Part shown: positions 1-10,939 of the stretch, one piece after another
Layout: each line of letters opens with the position of its first letter
Position numbering within the stretch: position 1 is the stretch's first letter
DNA from: Cloeon dipterum
Taxonomy: Eukaryota; Arthropoda; Insecta; Ephemeroptera; Baetidae
Reading direction: 5' to 3'
Assembly: GCF_949628265.1 (NCBI RefSeq)
Contig: NC_088786.1
Span: 39,577,681 to 39,641,680 of the forward strand
Length of the DNA: 64,000 nucleotides
The notes under the pieces: model-generated
Databases searched by the model: none
Told to the model about the DNA's origin: nothing
The model's input: the letters and a program-made list of their open reading frames with translations, nothing else
Translations under genes and position numbers: made by a program

Positions 1-479
1 ATATTTTTATAAAGTTCTCTATTTCTTTCAAATGTGATAACACCCTAATCTGATCATCCGGAGCTGTGAATTTTAGACAATTTTTTTGGCCAAAATAGTC
101 GACCATATTTAGACTGTTTATTCTAAGAGCTAAATTAGTCGTTTTTAGACGATTTTTGCCAATTTAGACTGTTTTATTTTTCATTGTTATTATTTAATGT
201 AAAAATCGTTTCTATTATGAAGACGGGAACTAAAGGGAAAGAAAATGCCTGAAGCAAAAACCATGCAAGCATAACGAGAGAATATTCGAGAAACATTTAT
301 CCACGCTTTGTTGCAGACTAGTAAAATGCCGACAAGTAAAGAACGCATTGTCAGATCAAGAAAAAAAGGCAGGAATTCAGAAGAATAAGAGCGTGGGTGG
401 TAACTTGGGAGAGCTTCGCAGCGACAAAGGGGGATGATTCGGGGTCAACGCTCTAGGCATTGAAAAGACGCCCCTTAAT

Positions 480-1140
480 TCGCCTGTAAGAGCAAACAGC
501 AACGCAGTCGTGTTTCCACCCTCACTCGCTCTCTACGCGTCTGCTGTGATCTCTCCCCCTCTGAACAAGTAACAACAGGTAAGAAACAGAACTGGAATTT
601 CATGAGTAAATATTCATAAAATACTTCATACCTGCGAAATATTATGAGGCGATTTTTTTAAGTACAAAATAGGAAGCCGCGCTTCGGCTGATTTGAAAAT
701 TGGCTAGAGGACATGGTCGGCATGAAATAGACAGATTTTTCGAGAAAAGCAGAGACGGGAAAGCGTATATCCTCACTAAATAACAGTCCAAAAATTAGGT
801 TTTTTATTTGGAGAGTGAATTGATCGGATTTAAAATCATCAATCATTCATCTTCACCAAATACGGCAGTCTCATCGATCATAGGGGGCGTGGTACTCACG
901 CTTCTGTTGCCTCTGCTGCTTAATAAGCTAACACATTTTTTTACATTATTCAGACCGCATATTTTGACCTTTGGGGGCAAATCTCGGGCCCAAACTAGTT
1001 TGATTTTTGTTCTTTTCAGAGCCCCTAAGCTTTTTTTTTAATTACGATGGCGCGCCCAGCAAAGAAGGGGGCCAACGCCGCGGGCAAGAAATGTTGAACA
1101 TGACTAGCAAAATAAAGCCAAAACTAAATTCTTGGGATTA
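480..1140 (+). other. Possible tiny two-exon gene (16-codon ORF)
   Basis: A plausible splice donor (acaacag|gtaaga) ends a pyrimidine-rich leader at 578. A strong acceptor (tgttcttttcag) opens a second exon at 1020. That exon holds an ATG at 1047 and a 16-residue basic ORF, MARPAKKGANAAGKKC, stopping at 1097, followed by an AATAAA about 15 bases later. The Lys/Ala-rich peptide looks like a nucleic-acid-binding tail, but I recognise no family. It could equally be a non-coding transcript or a remnant of the end of a longer gene. Only the splice signals and the short ORF are seen; expression is inference. Confidence 0.2.
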
Positions 1141-1971
1141 TTAAAGCTGACAAGAAAGGAATCGCCTCAGAAGCGTCGTCAAATGCGGTCTTTAAAGCTA
1201 GAAATCAATTTTTATCCATCCTTCATTTAAATTTTATTCATTTCCGGAGGTGGGTCTTCTTTGTGAGTATGGTTGCCACCTAAAAGATTAACTTTGACTC
1301 CGTTTTTTCAATATTTTTAGTGTTGAATTTTTAGCAAGTCAAAGAGATTCCTTTTTACCAGCATTATTTTTAGGCACAAGCGTTTTACGCTTCGCGTGGG
1401 GGCGGGGCCTAACTCGGAACCCCCCAAACCACAATCGGGGGCAGTTGATGTTTTTCATTTTACCGCTGTTGCCTCATTAGAGCGCGTTCATTATGTCCCG
1501 ACATCTAACGTGCATTTAATAATCAGATAATTCTCAAATATCAGGATTGCAGCAATAAAAGAGCGCTGGACGATGATTGGTTGCCTCATGAAATATGAGA
1601 TAGCTATTAAGAAAAGGAGATGATATCATAACTTTTTTTTTTAAGTTTTAAAGTCGGAATCTAAAGCTATTTTAGAAATTATCAATAAAAAGAATACTTT
1701 TATTTGAAAGGTAAAGAAAACATAAATATACTGAAAAACTCGGAAAAACAAAAGATACCAGTTTTAAATTTTCTTCTCCTTATCGCACACACCTCTGCAA
1801 ACGGGAGCGGAGTCGTTTGTAAACACATGACTTCACTAATTCACAGAGAATGCACATGCAGCGGGAGTTCCGCGTTCCGCGTGAGATCATTTGGTTGTTA
1901 ATAATATCCGACCCAATCAGGAATTAACTTGGCAATTAAAATTAACGCTAAAAACCTTTTTCGGTAGAGAC

Positions 1972-3702
1972 ATGGAGAGATATTGCAGAACCAGAAGCTT
2001 GAGGAGTCGAGAGATGCAGCCGCCAAGAGTCGGAGAAGCAAAACCTCCAATTCAAAAGCCACTTTGCAGACTGTGCGAGTGTCCGACGTCGGACGGCCAC
2101 GTCCTCGCGTCGCAGGTGGACAGGTTCAAGCTGAGGAAATGGGCCATGGATGTCATGAACCTGACGGAAGAAGACGAAAACCTGCCGGAGGTTGTCGAAA
2201 AAGACGCTTTGATCTGCTATTTTTGCATCTGGCAGGCAGAGTATGTTTTATTTAACTTAACTATAAAATTTATTTTGATTATGACGCGTTTTTTTAAGGT
2301 TTAGGGATGAGTCTGGAGACGAGGCTGTTGCTTGGTGGCCGAAAAACCTTGATTTAGAAGAAAATGCAAAGGTGCTTCGCAAGAATTATTCAGGTACTTG
2401 TGAAATTTTTAAAAAATAATATACAGTAATTTCCATTTTTAAAAATTTACAGTTGGAGATGTAGAGCAGTGTTGGGTGCAGTTGGAAGAGATTGATCTGG
2501 CCGAGTACAAAAAGGAAATTCCGAAGACTACAAGGAAATGCGGCAGTGGAGTGTGTCTTTACTGCGGCAAGAGATACGACTATCTTACACATCACGTCAA
2601 ATACATGCACAAAAAAGCCATCAAATGCGGAATTCGGGGCTGCACGACTTACTTTCACACCGAGGAGGAAAAAGAGCAGCACATGCAGCATTATTTACAC
2701 GAGAAACGTGAAAAACCATGCGAAAGCAAGAATTTTCGCTGCAATTTTTGTGAAATCGGCAAGTTGTATTCCTCACCAAATTTGAGGTGGCAGCACATGA
2801 ATCGCAAGCATCCAGAACTGGTGGCGTGCTCGCGTTCAGGCTGCAATGAGTATTTCAAATCCAAGTCTGAAATGATTCTCCATATCAACTCTTATCACAA
2901 ACAAGGCATAAATCAAGATCTTTTCCACTGCAATCATTGCGAGTATTTCACCACATTTAAGAGTGATTTGAGAAAACATGAAGAGGCGAAGCACAAGCCA
3001 AAGGTCATCCAATGCGACCATTGTGACGCTAAATTCGGCTCAAAGAGAACAGTGAATAGGCACTTCAAAAGATTTCATAGATTCGACAAGTGCAAATATT
3101 GTGGCCAGGACGTGGCTCTCGCATACAAGGCAGTCCACAGAAGGACATCGATTTGTTCCAAATGCAAACTCCATTTCAAGTGCTTAGGTTTGTATCAATT
3201 GCATAAGAAGAGCTGCCGAGAAACCTGCCGTAGGTGCAAGGAGTGTGGAAAATCGTTCACCTGGGGTTTCGAGTTGAAACACCACGTGAGAAAATTTCAC
3301 AGCAAAACCCCTAATTTCCGCTGCGACCATTGCGACTTTTCCACTTTTGAAAAGAGACGCATGATGGGGCACATGCAATACAGACATTTACCAAAGACGA
3401 TTAAGTGTGGAGAGTGCAATAAATTGTTTGGCTCTCAATCTATTCTCAAGCATCACAAATACAGGCTTCACAAATACGTTCGTTGCGCAGAATGTGTCCA
3501 GGAGATGAGCCGTGAAGCCATGTTTAATCATCGGACCATCAAAACTTGCCGCCGCTGCAAGTGCAAGTTAAAGTGCTCAGGACTTCTTGAAAAGCATGTC
3601 TGTTCGCAGGGTAATAATTTCTTTTGTGACAAGTGCCCGAAAATGTACCGGAAAAAGAAAGAACTGTACCGTCATATTGTCAAGAAGCACATTGATGTAT
3701 AA
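1972..3702 (+). CDS. ZAD-C2H2 zinc-finger protein, intact three-exon gene
   Basis: Exons 1972-2240, 2299-2393 and 2453-3702 join in frame to 537 residues through 58- and 59-base GT-AG introns. The N-terminus is a zinc-finger-associated domain (ZAD) with the zinc-binding pairs C32/C35 and C82/C85. ZADs are known as dimerisation modules of insect zinc-finger transcription factors. The third exon encodes about fourteen finger-like units. Roughly nine are classical C2H2 (for example CDHCDAKFGSKRTVNRHFKRFH-type spacing); several are CCHC or CCCC variants near DKCKYC and RRCKCK. It probably acts in the nucleus as a DNA-binding regulator; the target is unknown. In-frame codons extend upstream to 1891, and ATGs at 1972 and 2014 are alternative starts. 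I chose 1972 because the paralogous copies also begin here. Several truncated copies occur at 16-27 kb, and this is the only complete one in the window. Confidence 0.88.
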
Positions 3703-4763
3703 AATTGTACCAAATTAAAACGAATAGTGGCATTCTAAAAAATTGCTGCCTTTTAAATTAAAGAAACCTTCCAGTGTATTTTGCTATATTTTCTGTATAA
3801 AATATTTTTGAAATTTACTTGGTTTTCAACTAAATCCAATGGATTTAAAATTTTTTTAGCCCGCCCAGAAATTTTTCACCCCAATTTATTCGAGATTATT
3901 CCGGAATATTCTTAGCACATTCGAAAAGATCAACCATTAAAATTATTCTAAGAGTATTCTAAGAATAACACAAAAATATTCTTTGAACATACCTAAAGAA
4001 TGAACTTTTGGAATATCCTGGGAATATTCTTGGAATAATTTAAATTGGATAAAGTTTTAAATTTTTCTCAATTGTGCCAAGCATATTCCAAGAACATTCC
4101 CAAGAATAAATCTTGAAATTATTCCAAGAATATTCCAAAAGTGGAAGTGAACTTAGAAAATTTTCAAAAATTATTTTTTCTAAAGTCAAAATTTAAGAAA
4201 ATCACGCGGAAATATATTACGGCCCTAAATATAATAAATGATAAAATTATTATCTTCACATTTTGCTAATTTCAAAGAATTAGTTAATTCAAAATTATTT
4301 TAAATTATTCATGCGACAAAGTTTTCACAGTGAGAAATAAAATTATTTGGTTCCGATAGTCAATTATTCTTTATTAGGTATTATTTTCAATTATTTTATT
4401 GAAGTGCTTAAGAGAGCGTGGGAAAGTGGAAAAAGAAAACTAATGGAATGCAAGGGGGAGGAGGGAGAGTATAGTCAGCGTAAGCAGCGGCGGGCAAGCA
4501 AGCACCGGCAGCACAAGGAGGGGGGAGGGAGTAGGCGGGCAGGCAAGCACCAAGCAGACTTCTGTCCTGCTTCGCTATCAGGACCCTCTCCCTAATTCCA
4601 GAAGCTTCCATCATATTCTCCAGCAGAAGCCAGAAAATTCGCATTAGCATTACGTCAGCCGCGTCCCAACCGTCAACCGTCAACCGCGGCAGTGTTAGTT
4701 AAGTCATTTAGTCAATAAATTTGAGCAGTTTGGCCAGTTTATATTGTGTTCAGTGCAGAAGAT
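3703..4763. repeat. Intergenic stretch with a GGAATATTC-rich inverted-repeat cluster
   Basis: From about 3885 to 4145 the sequence is a dense mix of nested ggaatattc and gaatattcc words facing both ways (for example ttattccaagaatattcc). The same vocabulary recurs at 7560-7640, 7850-8220 and 29280-29575, so this is a member of a dispersed palindrome-rich family. 4150-4400 is AT-rich with nothing recognised. 4400-4763 is purine-rich and then GC-richer; it is the likely promoter and 5' leader of the next gene. Confidence 0.6.
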
Positions 4764-6620
4764 ATGGCCTCGACTTCAAGAACTTCCATACGCAGGTGTG
4801 TAAAATGTGTATTTATGTATGTATGTATGAATTTTGCGGAATATTGTGTAAAAATTACTTGTTTTGGCCGTCATCCGTTATTCTTTTTAATCAATTTTCG
4901 CAACCTTTGTGGGGTATCAAGATGTATGTATGTATGATATACATTCACATACATACTTCTGACAAAAAAAACTATCAAGAAGAGAAAACGCGGCATATAA
5001 ACTATTAATTTTTAAAAATACATTTTCTCCCGTAAGTTTAATAATATTATGAATATTATGTCTTATAGTGGGATTATGTAATATGGGTTATTATAGTAAA
5101 GTTACATACAGTTTCTGCCGGGTTATGTACACACATATCGCGCCAGTTCTTTTGAGACTCCCATATTACATAATTAGCAGGGGTGGCGAAAATTATGTTT
5201 GTATGTAACTGACAATTAGCGGCGAAAAGTGTAATTTTTCCACACATACATACATATATCCATAAGCTTACGCATGCACAGGGGGCTACCACTCTTATGG
5301 GCCGAACCCGTTCCCGCTAAGAGCTTTCCCCCCCAACCGTTGGTGTCGCGTCGGTCGCTTTAAAACAGGTCTTATGGCGGCCATATACGGTGTTTTGTGG
5401 GCGTAACTTTGTGACGTCATAAAGTTACGCCCCCCAAAACACCGCATATGGCGGCCATAACCCTGTTTTAAAGCGACCGACGCGACACCAACGGTTGGGG
5501 GGGAAAGCTCTTAGCGGGAACGGGTTCGGCCCATAAGAGTGGTAGCCCCCTGCGCATGCATGCATTTATCACTATTAAATAAATAATGATTTTCCTAAAA
5601 AAAAATGCGTTTGCATGCATATTGACATAAATATTTATGCATCCATCTAAAAACACCCATGGTAAAATTACACTTTTCACCGCTAGTTTATACAGTTTTT
5701 GCCAGCCCTATAGTTTTTTTATGGCATTGTTATAAGAACTGGCGAGATATGTAGCCCGGAAAACCCTGAATTTTTATCATAATTCAACGAAACGTTTGAT
5801 TTAAAAATATTAAAATATGTATGTATGTAGTTAAATTTGCCAACTTAAAAATTAAATCTCTAACCTAATTTCGTTTTTAAAATATCTTCCTCCTCATTCT
5901 GATTTTTGTATTGTATTTTGCAGAAGTGGTCTTGACTTTCTGCTCCTCTACCTCCATCTTATACTATTAAAGTGTGACGACCGGAGATGTGGCTGCACTT
6001 CTACCGAAGAGGCTTCGGTTAATCTTGCAGCAGAGCAGAATAATGGCATGCAGTGGTCCGAAGGATACGGTATGTATATTTATTTTCCTCTCCTTAATCG
6101 CCATTTCATCTTTTGATCTTTTGGCCAGGGTTTTGTATAGCAGAGGTAATAGATATTATTTTAATTTTCTTTTACAAAATATCCGCTATAAAAATATCTT
6201 AAAATATTAATGTAAATTTGAGCCCTTGTCATTCATTCGAGGTGTTATTGGTACCCCAGTTTTAGCATTCGTGCTAACACCGTGTGCGCCCTTACCAGTC
6301 CTCGGTCAGTAGGAAAAAATTTTTACGAACTTTTTGGACTCCTTTAAAATGATTGTATACTTGTAATTTTAGTTTTTTCAAGAATTTAAATTATAAACAA
6401 TATAAATTTAAATGCTCACATGGCACTCCCCGTATTAAAAATGACCATTTTTACATGTTTTACATTTACGATCAATTCTATATATTTATCGTTACTTTTA
6501 AATTTTCCAGTTCAGTCTAATAGTAATGACGATAAGGAAGCTGCAGCCTGTTCCGGTAGGAGGAACCTGAAGAATTGGGAGACCAGCCGCATTAGAGTAT
6601 CGGACACAAAGAAGACCTAA
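4764..6620 (+). CDS. Unrecognised small protein, candidate three-exon gene
   Basis: I do not recognise this gene. Three exons (4764-4795, 5924-6069, 6511-6620) with good GT-AG borders (cgcag|gtgtgt, ttttgcag, tacg|gtatgt, aattttccag) keep one open frame of 95 residues from ATG to TAA, although the phases differ (2, then 1). The product starts MASTSRTSIRRSG, continues with a hydrophobic run LDFLLLYLHLILL (about residues 14-26), which could be a signal anchor or membrane segment, then a Cys-rich patch DDRRCGC. The tail is polar and charged, ending VSDTKKT. The hydrophobic run is short for a full membrane span. Intron 1 holds a large foldback repeat. AATAAA occurs well downstream near 6996. A spliced non-coding RNA with a chance ORF is the main alternative. 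Confidence 0.4.
5110..5770. repeat. Foldback (long inverted-repeat) element in an intron
   Basis: Inner arms at about 5281-5410 and 5425-5550 are almost perfect reverse complements (gggggctaccactcttatgg against ccataagagtggtagccccc), meeting around a gtgacgtcat loop near 5410-5424. Outside them, about 5115-5260 and 5655-5770 are also inverted matches, but diverged (gcgccagttctt against aagaactggcgag; gcgaaaagtgtaattt against aaattacacttttcaccgc). The whole unit is about 650 bp, has no coding capacity, and looks like a non-autonomous transposon. The inner arms are much better conserved than the outer ones. Confidence 0.75.
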
Positions 6621-6984
6621 ACGTGAACAACAAGGCTAGTCACCCTCATCATTGACTCTTAAAGACACAAGATGTGAAGTTTAGTGAGTGCGACGCTAGT
6701 GTATGTGTTCCAGTTAATAGTTGTGATCTAAAATCCCGCATTGGATTTTGAGGTTTATCCTTTCATGGTGTGGCCGCCCACCGATTAAGTTTTTTTGCGT
6801 ATATCAAAATTTTACCAATTGTTTTCTATGAAATTTTTATTAGAACAGCTTTTTTTGGTTTCATATTGTGGGGCCATTATATCCCTGTGTATGAAATAAG
6901 TTATGTCTATTTAAAATTCTTTTTGTGTAATTTAAAATTTAATGTCAATTCACCAGTTGTTGCATAATTAAGCCGCCTTTGCGC

Positions 6985-7365
6985 TCGAAGCCGCAAATAA
7001 ATGGTGCCACCGTAAACTTCGGTATTAAATTTTAATTTAAGGCACTTCCGCTGCGACTTCAGACTCATTTCTGCTGCTCTGCATTCCCCTATTACAATTC
7101 TTCACTTAAATGCTTTCTGTAGACTTGTTAAAATCCAACATTGGTTAATAAATTTCCTGTAGAAATGTTGGATACGATTTTTTTATTTCAAACAATAGTT
7201 TTAACGATTCTACGGCGATTGGCTGACCTGATTTTGGTTTTCGACACGCCTAAAGAAAGCATTTTGAGTGAAGAATGCACATCAGCAGCAGGATTCTCAG
7301 CAGAAGTGCCCTAAAATAAAATTTATTACTGAAGTATACGGTGGCCGGTGTGCTACCAATTGTTG
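6985..7365. repeat. MITE-like element with terminal inverted repeats
   Basis: The left end (ggtgccaccgtaaacttc, then aaggcacttccgctgcgac) is mirrored at the right end (cagcagaagtgccctaaaat, then acggtggccggtg). Internal sequence gattctacggcgattggctg also occurs in the element at 52930-53310, which defines a family. There is no ORF. Ends resemble the CAACAGATGGCGCCACCGT-type termini seen at several other places in this window. Confidence 0.7.
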
Positions 7366-7889
7366 GCGGATTAGAGCACTATAAAGGCTTATACAATTGG
7401 TGTATTCTGAAATTTCTTCCAAGTTCTAACACTTTTGGAAGATTTTTTGTATAGTTATCAAATTTGTTATCTGAAAAGGTACCTGAAATATTCATTGCTC
7501 AATTTACGCAAATACAAATTATCCTCAAGGTAAAAATCTTCCAAAATACCATTTCTAAAGTTTGTTCCAAGGATTATTTTTAGGGTATTATTAAAGGTCA
7601 ATCTGTTCAAAATGTTCTAAGAATAGTCCGGAAATAATCTGTAAAAAATTGTAATTTGAATTTCCAGGTGGGGAAATTTCTAATCTGTGTAGCCTAATGC
7701 AAATTGTTGTGTATGCAGTTTATTTTCCTCTTTCTATGGCCGTATGTACTTTTGTGTTGAAAATTAATAAAACTCAATTGAGATTATGTAACAAGATAAT
7801 AAAATTGTGTTATTAAATTAAAAATAACCAATTAATAATATTCTAGAAAAATTTAAAAGAATATTCCTATAATAAATAAAGAGGATAAA

Positions 7890-8165
7890 AAGGAATATTC
7901 TTCAGGAATAACTTTGTTTTAAGTAGAAGTCACGCCTTTATTTCGCCCAGGAACATTCCTGGGAATATTCCGTTAGGAATAATTTGGGAATGATTCTGGA
8001 ATATTCTTGGTGGGATTTTCAAAAAAGCTCATCATGACCCCCAAAGAATATCCCAGAAACATTCCCAAATTATTCCTAACGGAATATTCCCAGGAATGTT
8101 CCTGGGCGAAATAAAGGCGTGACTTCTATTTAAAACAAATTTATTCCTGAAGAATATTCCCAGAG
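7890..8165. repeat. Near-perfect 270-bp palindrome
   Basis: Arms 7892-8020 and about 8040-8160 are reverse complements with very few differences (left cgcccaggaacattcctggg, right cccaggaatgttcctgggcg), separated by roughly 20 bases. Each arm itself contains small gaatattcc palindromes. There is no coding potential; the ORF read across it is an artefact of symmetry. It belongs to the GGAATATTC family also present near 3900 and 29400. Confidence 0.85.
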
Positions 8166-8639
8166 GAAGTTGATATATTCCAGGAATATTCTCGGGCGAA
8201 AAATTTCTGGGCGGGTGTTGGTTGCGCAAAAACAAGTGGTGCATTTTTGTGCATTGCAACCCTGAAGACGAGCCCAATTATGGGTCTCGAGATTCAACTT
8301 TGCGACATCAGAGGTCAACAGGCATCATCATTAGCCACACGGAACAGAACTTATAGTTTCCCGAGGCGTCCGTGCGGCGCCCTGCAAACACAATTCGGTT
8401 CCCTTCCCATCACCCTTTTGCTGCTATATAATTAACAGTTGATGGAATATCCCGCATTTGTGCTGTGTGAATCTGTGAATCGCAAATAAAGGACAGCCAC
8501 TGCACTGTCAACTCAAACCAAGTTTCCAATTTAAAAGTAAAAAAAAAATAAGTTTTTTGCTGCCTCCAATAATTTTAAAAACTATTCATGTATAATTTAA
8601 ACTAAATTGAGTTTGTATCGCGGAGAGCGCAAACGCAGG

Positions 8640-8975
8640 CAAGCTGACTTCGCGGGCGGAGCCAGACGGCACAAGTGCGCATGCGTGGTTTGCAGCACTT
8701 AAGGAGAAGCAGCCAGAGTCAGCAAAAGAGGGGAAGAAGTGGGGGGCGAACAAGCGACGTTTTCCCCACTCCTTCCCCTCTTTATATGACTCGGGCAGCT
8801 GCTTCGCTTCTCCTACACTCATCACTTGACACTTCATCATTCATCAGTCTTGAACTGGCGGTGACGGGAGGATGACGTGCGCGGTGCGGGTCTTCAGCCG
8901 TGATTGAGGGGCCAGCGAGCAGCGAGGCGGCCAGCGACTACCAGGCGACTATAGAGGACGACGGCCACATTTAGG
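8640..8975 (+). repeat. Upstream copy of a duplicated hairpin segment ending in a splice donor
   Basis: This segment is repeated in direct orientation at 9440-9733: shared gcgcatgcgtgg, aaggagaagcagccagagtca, cgacgttttcccc, gctgcttcgcttctcctac and a final aggcgact..ggccacatt.agg|gtgagta. It contains an internal hairpin (ggagaagc.. against ..gcttctcc). In this copy the short ORF beginning ATGACGTGCGCGGTG meets a stop after about ten codons, so it looks decayed relative to the second copy. Confidence 0.6.
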
Positions 8976-9439
8976 GTGAGTACACTACATTATATCATAT
9001 TTTGGGGGCAAAGATTTTCATCGCGTTTCCGCAATATTCTCGCGAGCCACTATGAATTAATTATTGAGTCTTGATAGTGGATAAATTGCGCTTATATCAT
9101 AGTCTTAACTAACAAACACGATTTTCTAGATAATAATAATCGAATTGACATTGAGTTTGTTTTTTTGATTTAAAATTCGGGTACATCCGCCATTTTAAAC
9201 GGCCAAATTTCCTGCTATTCGTCCTGATCGCGGAAAAATTGTGCTTCACTAAAGTCAAACGCAGATTTTCGGGGTTGAACTGATTATTGCCCTTTTCTTG
9301 AAGCAGGGAAATTCGCGTTTGGTTGTTAAAAAATACGCAGTTTTTATGGTACGAATAATATTTTAAACAAAACGTTGATTTCACGCGATCATTTCATTTC
9401 AATAAGCTTAATTCGCGGGCTCAACGCCAAACGTGGTTC

Positions 9440-9733
9440 TTGTGTAGTCGAGGCGGAGCCAGACGGTACAAGTGCGCATGCGTGGCATTTAAGGAGAAGC
9501 AGCCAGAGTCACAAACAGAGGAGAAGGAGTGGGGAGCGATGAACCGACGTTTTCCCCCACTCCTACCACTTTTGGTGTCTGGCTGCTGCTTCGCTTCTCC
9601 TACTCTCACTCTCGTTAGTCTGTAACTGGCAGTGACGGGACGATGTCGTGCGCGGTGCCGGTCTGCAGCCGCGCTTCAGGATTGACAGCCAGCGACCACC
9701 AGGCGACTGTAGAGGACCACGGCCACATTCAGG
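9440..9733 (+). other. Downstream copy of the duplicated segment; possible first coding exon
   Basis: Same segment as 8640-8975, but here an ATG at 9643 opens a 30-codon frame (MSCAVPVCSRASGL...) that runs cleanly into a consensus donor (cattcagg|gtgagta at 9733). The opening SCAVPVC loosely recalls the start of a THAP zinc finger, but the rest of such a domain is not seen. No matching downstream exon was identified; the tandem array and foldback that follow would lie in its intron. It may be an orphan first exon, or a repeat that carries a donor-like end. Confidence 0.3.
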
Positions 9734-9756
9734 GTGAGTACAATTTCTTTTTTCAT

Positions 9757-10733
9757 TCCTTTCTCAGCAGGGTCATGCCCGCCGGCGTTTCTGACGCTTG
9801 CGGGGATGACCCTGCTGTTTATTTTTTTCCTTAATTTTCCCTTTTTTATTTAATTTTCCCTTTTAAACTTAATTTCCTGCAGGGTCATGCCCGCCTGTGT
9901 TTTTGACGCTTGTGGGTGTGACCTTGCTTTTTCCTTTTTCAACTAATTTTCCCTTTTCTCCTTAATTTTCCCTTTTAAACCTAATTTCCCGCAGGGTCAT
10001 GCCCGCCTGTGTTTTTGACGCTTGTGGGTGTGACCCTGCTTTTTCCTTTTTCAATTAATTTTCCCTTTTCTCCTTAATTTTCCCTTTTAAACTTAATTTC
10101 CAGCAGGGTCATGCTTGACGCTTGCGGGGATGACCCTGCTGTTTATTTTTTTCCTTAATTTTCCCTTTTTTATTTAATTTTCCCTTTTATAAACTTAATT
10201 TCCCGCAGGGTCATGCCCGCCTGTGTTTTTGACGCTTGTGGGTGTGACCTTGCTTTTTCCTTTTTCAATTAATTTTCCCTTTTCTCCTTAATTTTCCCTT
10301 TTAAACTTAATTTCCCGCAGGGTCATGCCCGCCTGTGTTTTTGACACTTGTGGGTGTGACCCTGCTTTTTCCTTTTTCAACTAATTTTCCCTTTTCTCCT
10401 TAATTTTCCCTTTTAAACTTAATTTCCAGCAGGGTCATGCCCGCCTGTGTTTTTGACGCTTGTGGGTGTGACCCTGCTTTTTCCTTTTTCAACTAATTTT
10501 CCATTTTCTCCTTAATTTTCCCTTTTAAACTTAATTTCCAGCAGGGTCATGCCCGCCTGTGTCTTAGACGCTTGTGGGTGTGACCCTGTTTTTTCCTTGT
10601 TCAATTAATTTTCCCTTTTTCAATTAATTTTCCCCTTTTAATATAATTTCCCCTTTTAAACTTAATTTCCAGCAGGGTCATGCCCGCCTGGTTTTTGACG
10701 CTTGTGGGTGTGACCCTGCTTTTTCCTAATTCC
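9757..10733. repeat. Tandem array, about nine units of roughly 112 bp
   Basis: Units start near 9766, 9880, 9992, 10102, 10204, 10317, 10431, 10541 and 10670. Each has a GC-richer core that is an imperfect hairpin (gcagggtcatgcccgcctgt facing gcttgtgggtgtgaccctgc), followed by a T/C-rich spacer built of ttaattttcccttttc words. The fourth unit has lost part of the core (gcagggtcatgcttgacgc). No ORF spans the units. It ends directly against a foldback element at 10735. Confidence 0.85.
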
Positions 10734-10734
10734 C

Positions 10735-10920
10735 ACACTGCAAGTCAGGGGTGAGAAAATGTCACTGTGCTGCATTGAGAAAATCTCACCTCACCGCATG
10801 TCACTATTCTTGGGGATTCAAAGGGGAGTTGTTTTCACACGTAAGTGACATGCGGCTTGGTGAGATTTTCTCACTGCAGCGCAGTGACATTTTCTCACCC
10901 CTGACTTGCAGTGCATTGCA
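10735..10920. repeat. Short foldback element
   Basis: Arms of about 80 bases are inverted copies: cactgcaagtcaggggtgag at 10735 and ctcacccctgacttgcagtg ending near 10915. Their inner parts also match (tgagaaaatctcacc against ggtgagattttctca). A loop of about 30 bases carries cttggggattcaaagggg. Non-coding, MITE-like, abutting the tandem array. Confidence 0.8.
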
Positions 10921-10939
10921 TCATAGGCCCCATCATGTG

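Noticed and set aside
1983-2255. Second long open frame across ZAD exon 1 (also in every ZAD copy, e.g. 16143, 26378, 20888)
   Set aside because: It is the +1 shadow of the ZAD exon. It lacks splice continuity, encodes no known domain, and stays open because of shared composition.
8032-8318. Overlapping minus-strand ORFs in the palindrome region
   Set aside because: They read through a near-perfect inverted repeat and show no domain or splice support.
9757-10733. CRISPR-like array (regular repeats)
   Set aside because: Spacers are near-identical T/C-rich sequence, not unique, and the genome is eukaryotic. It is an ordinary tandem repeat.
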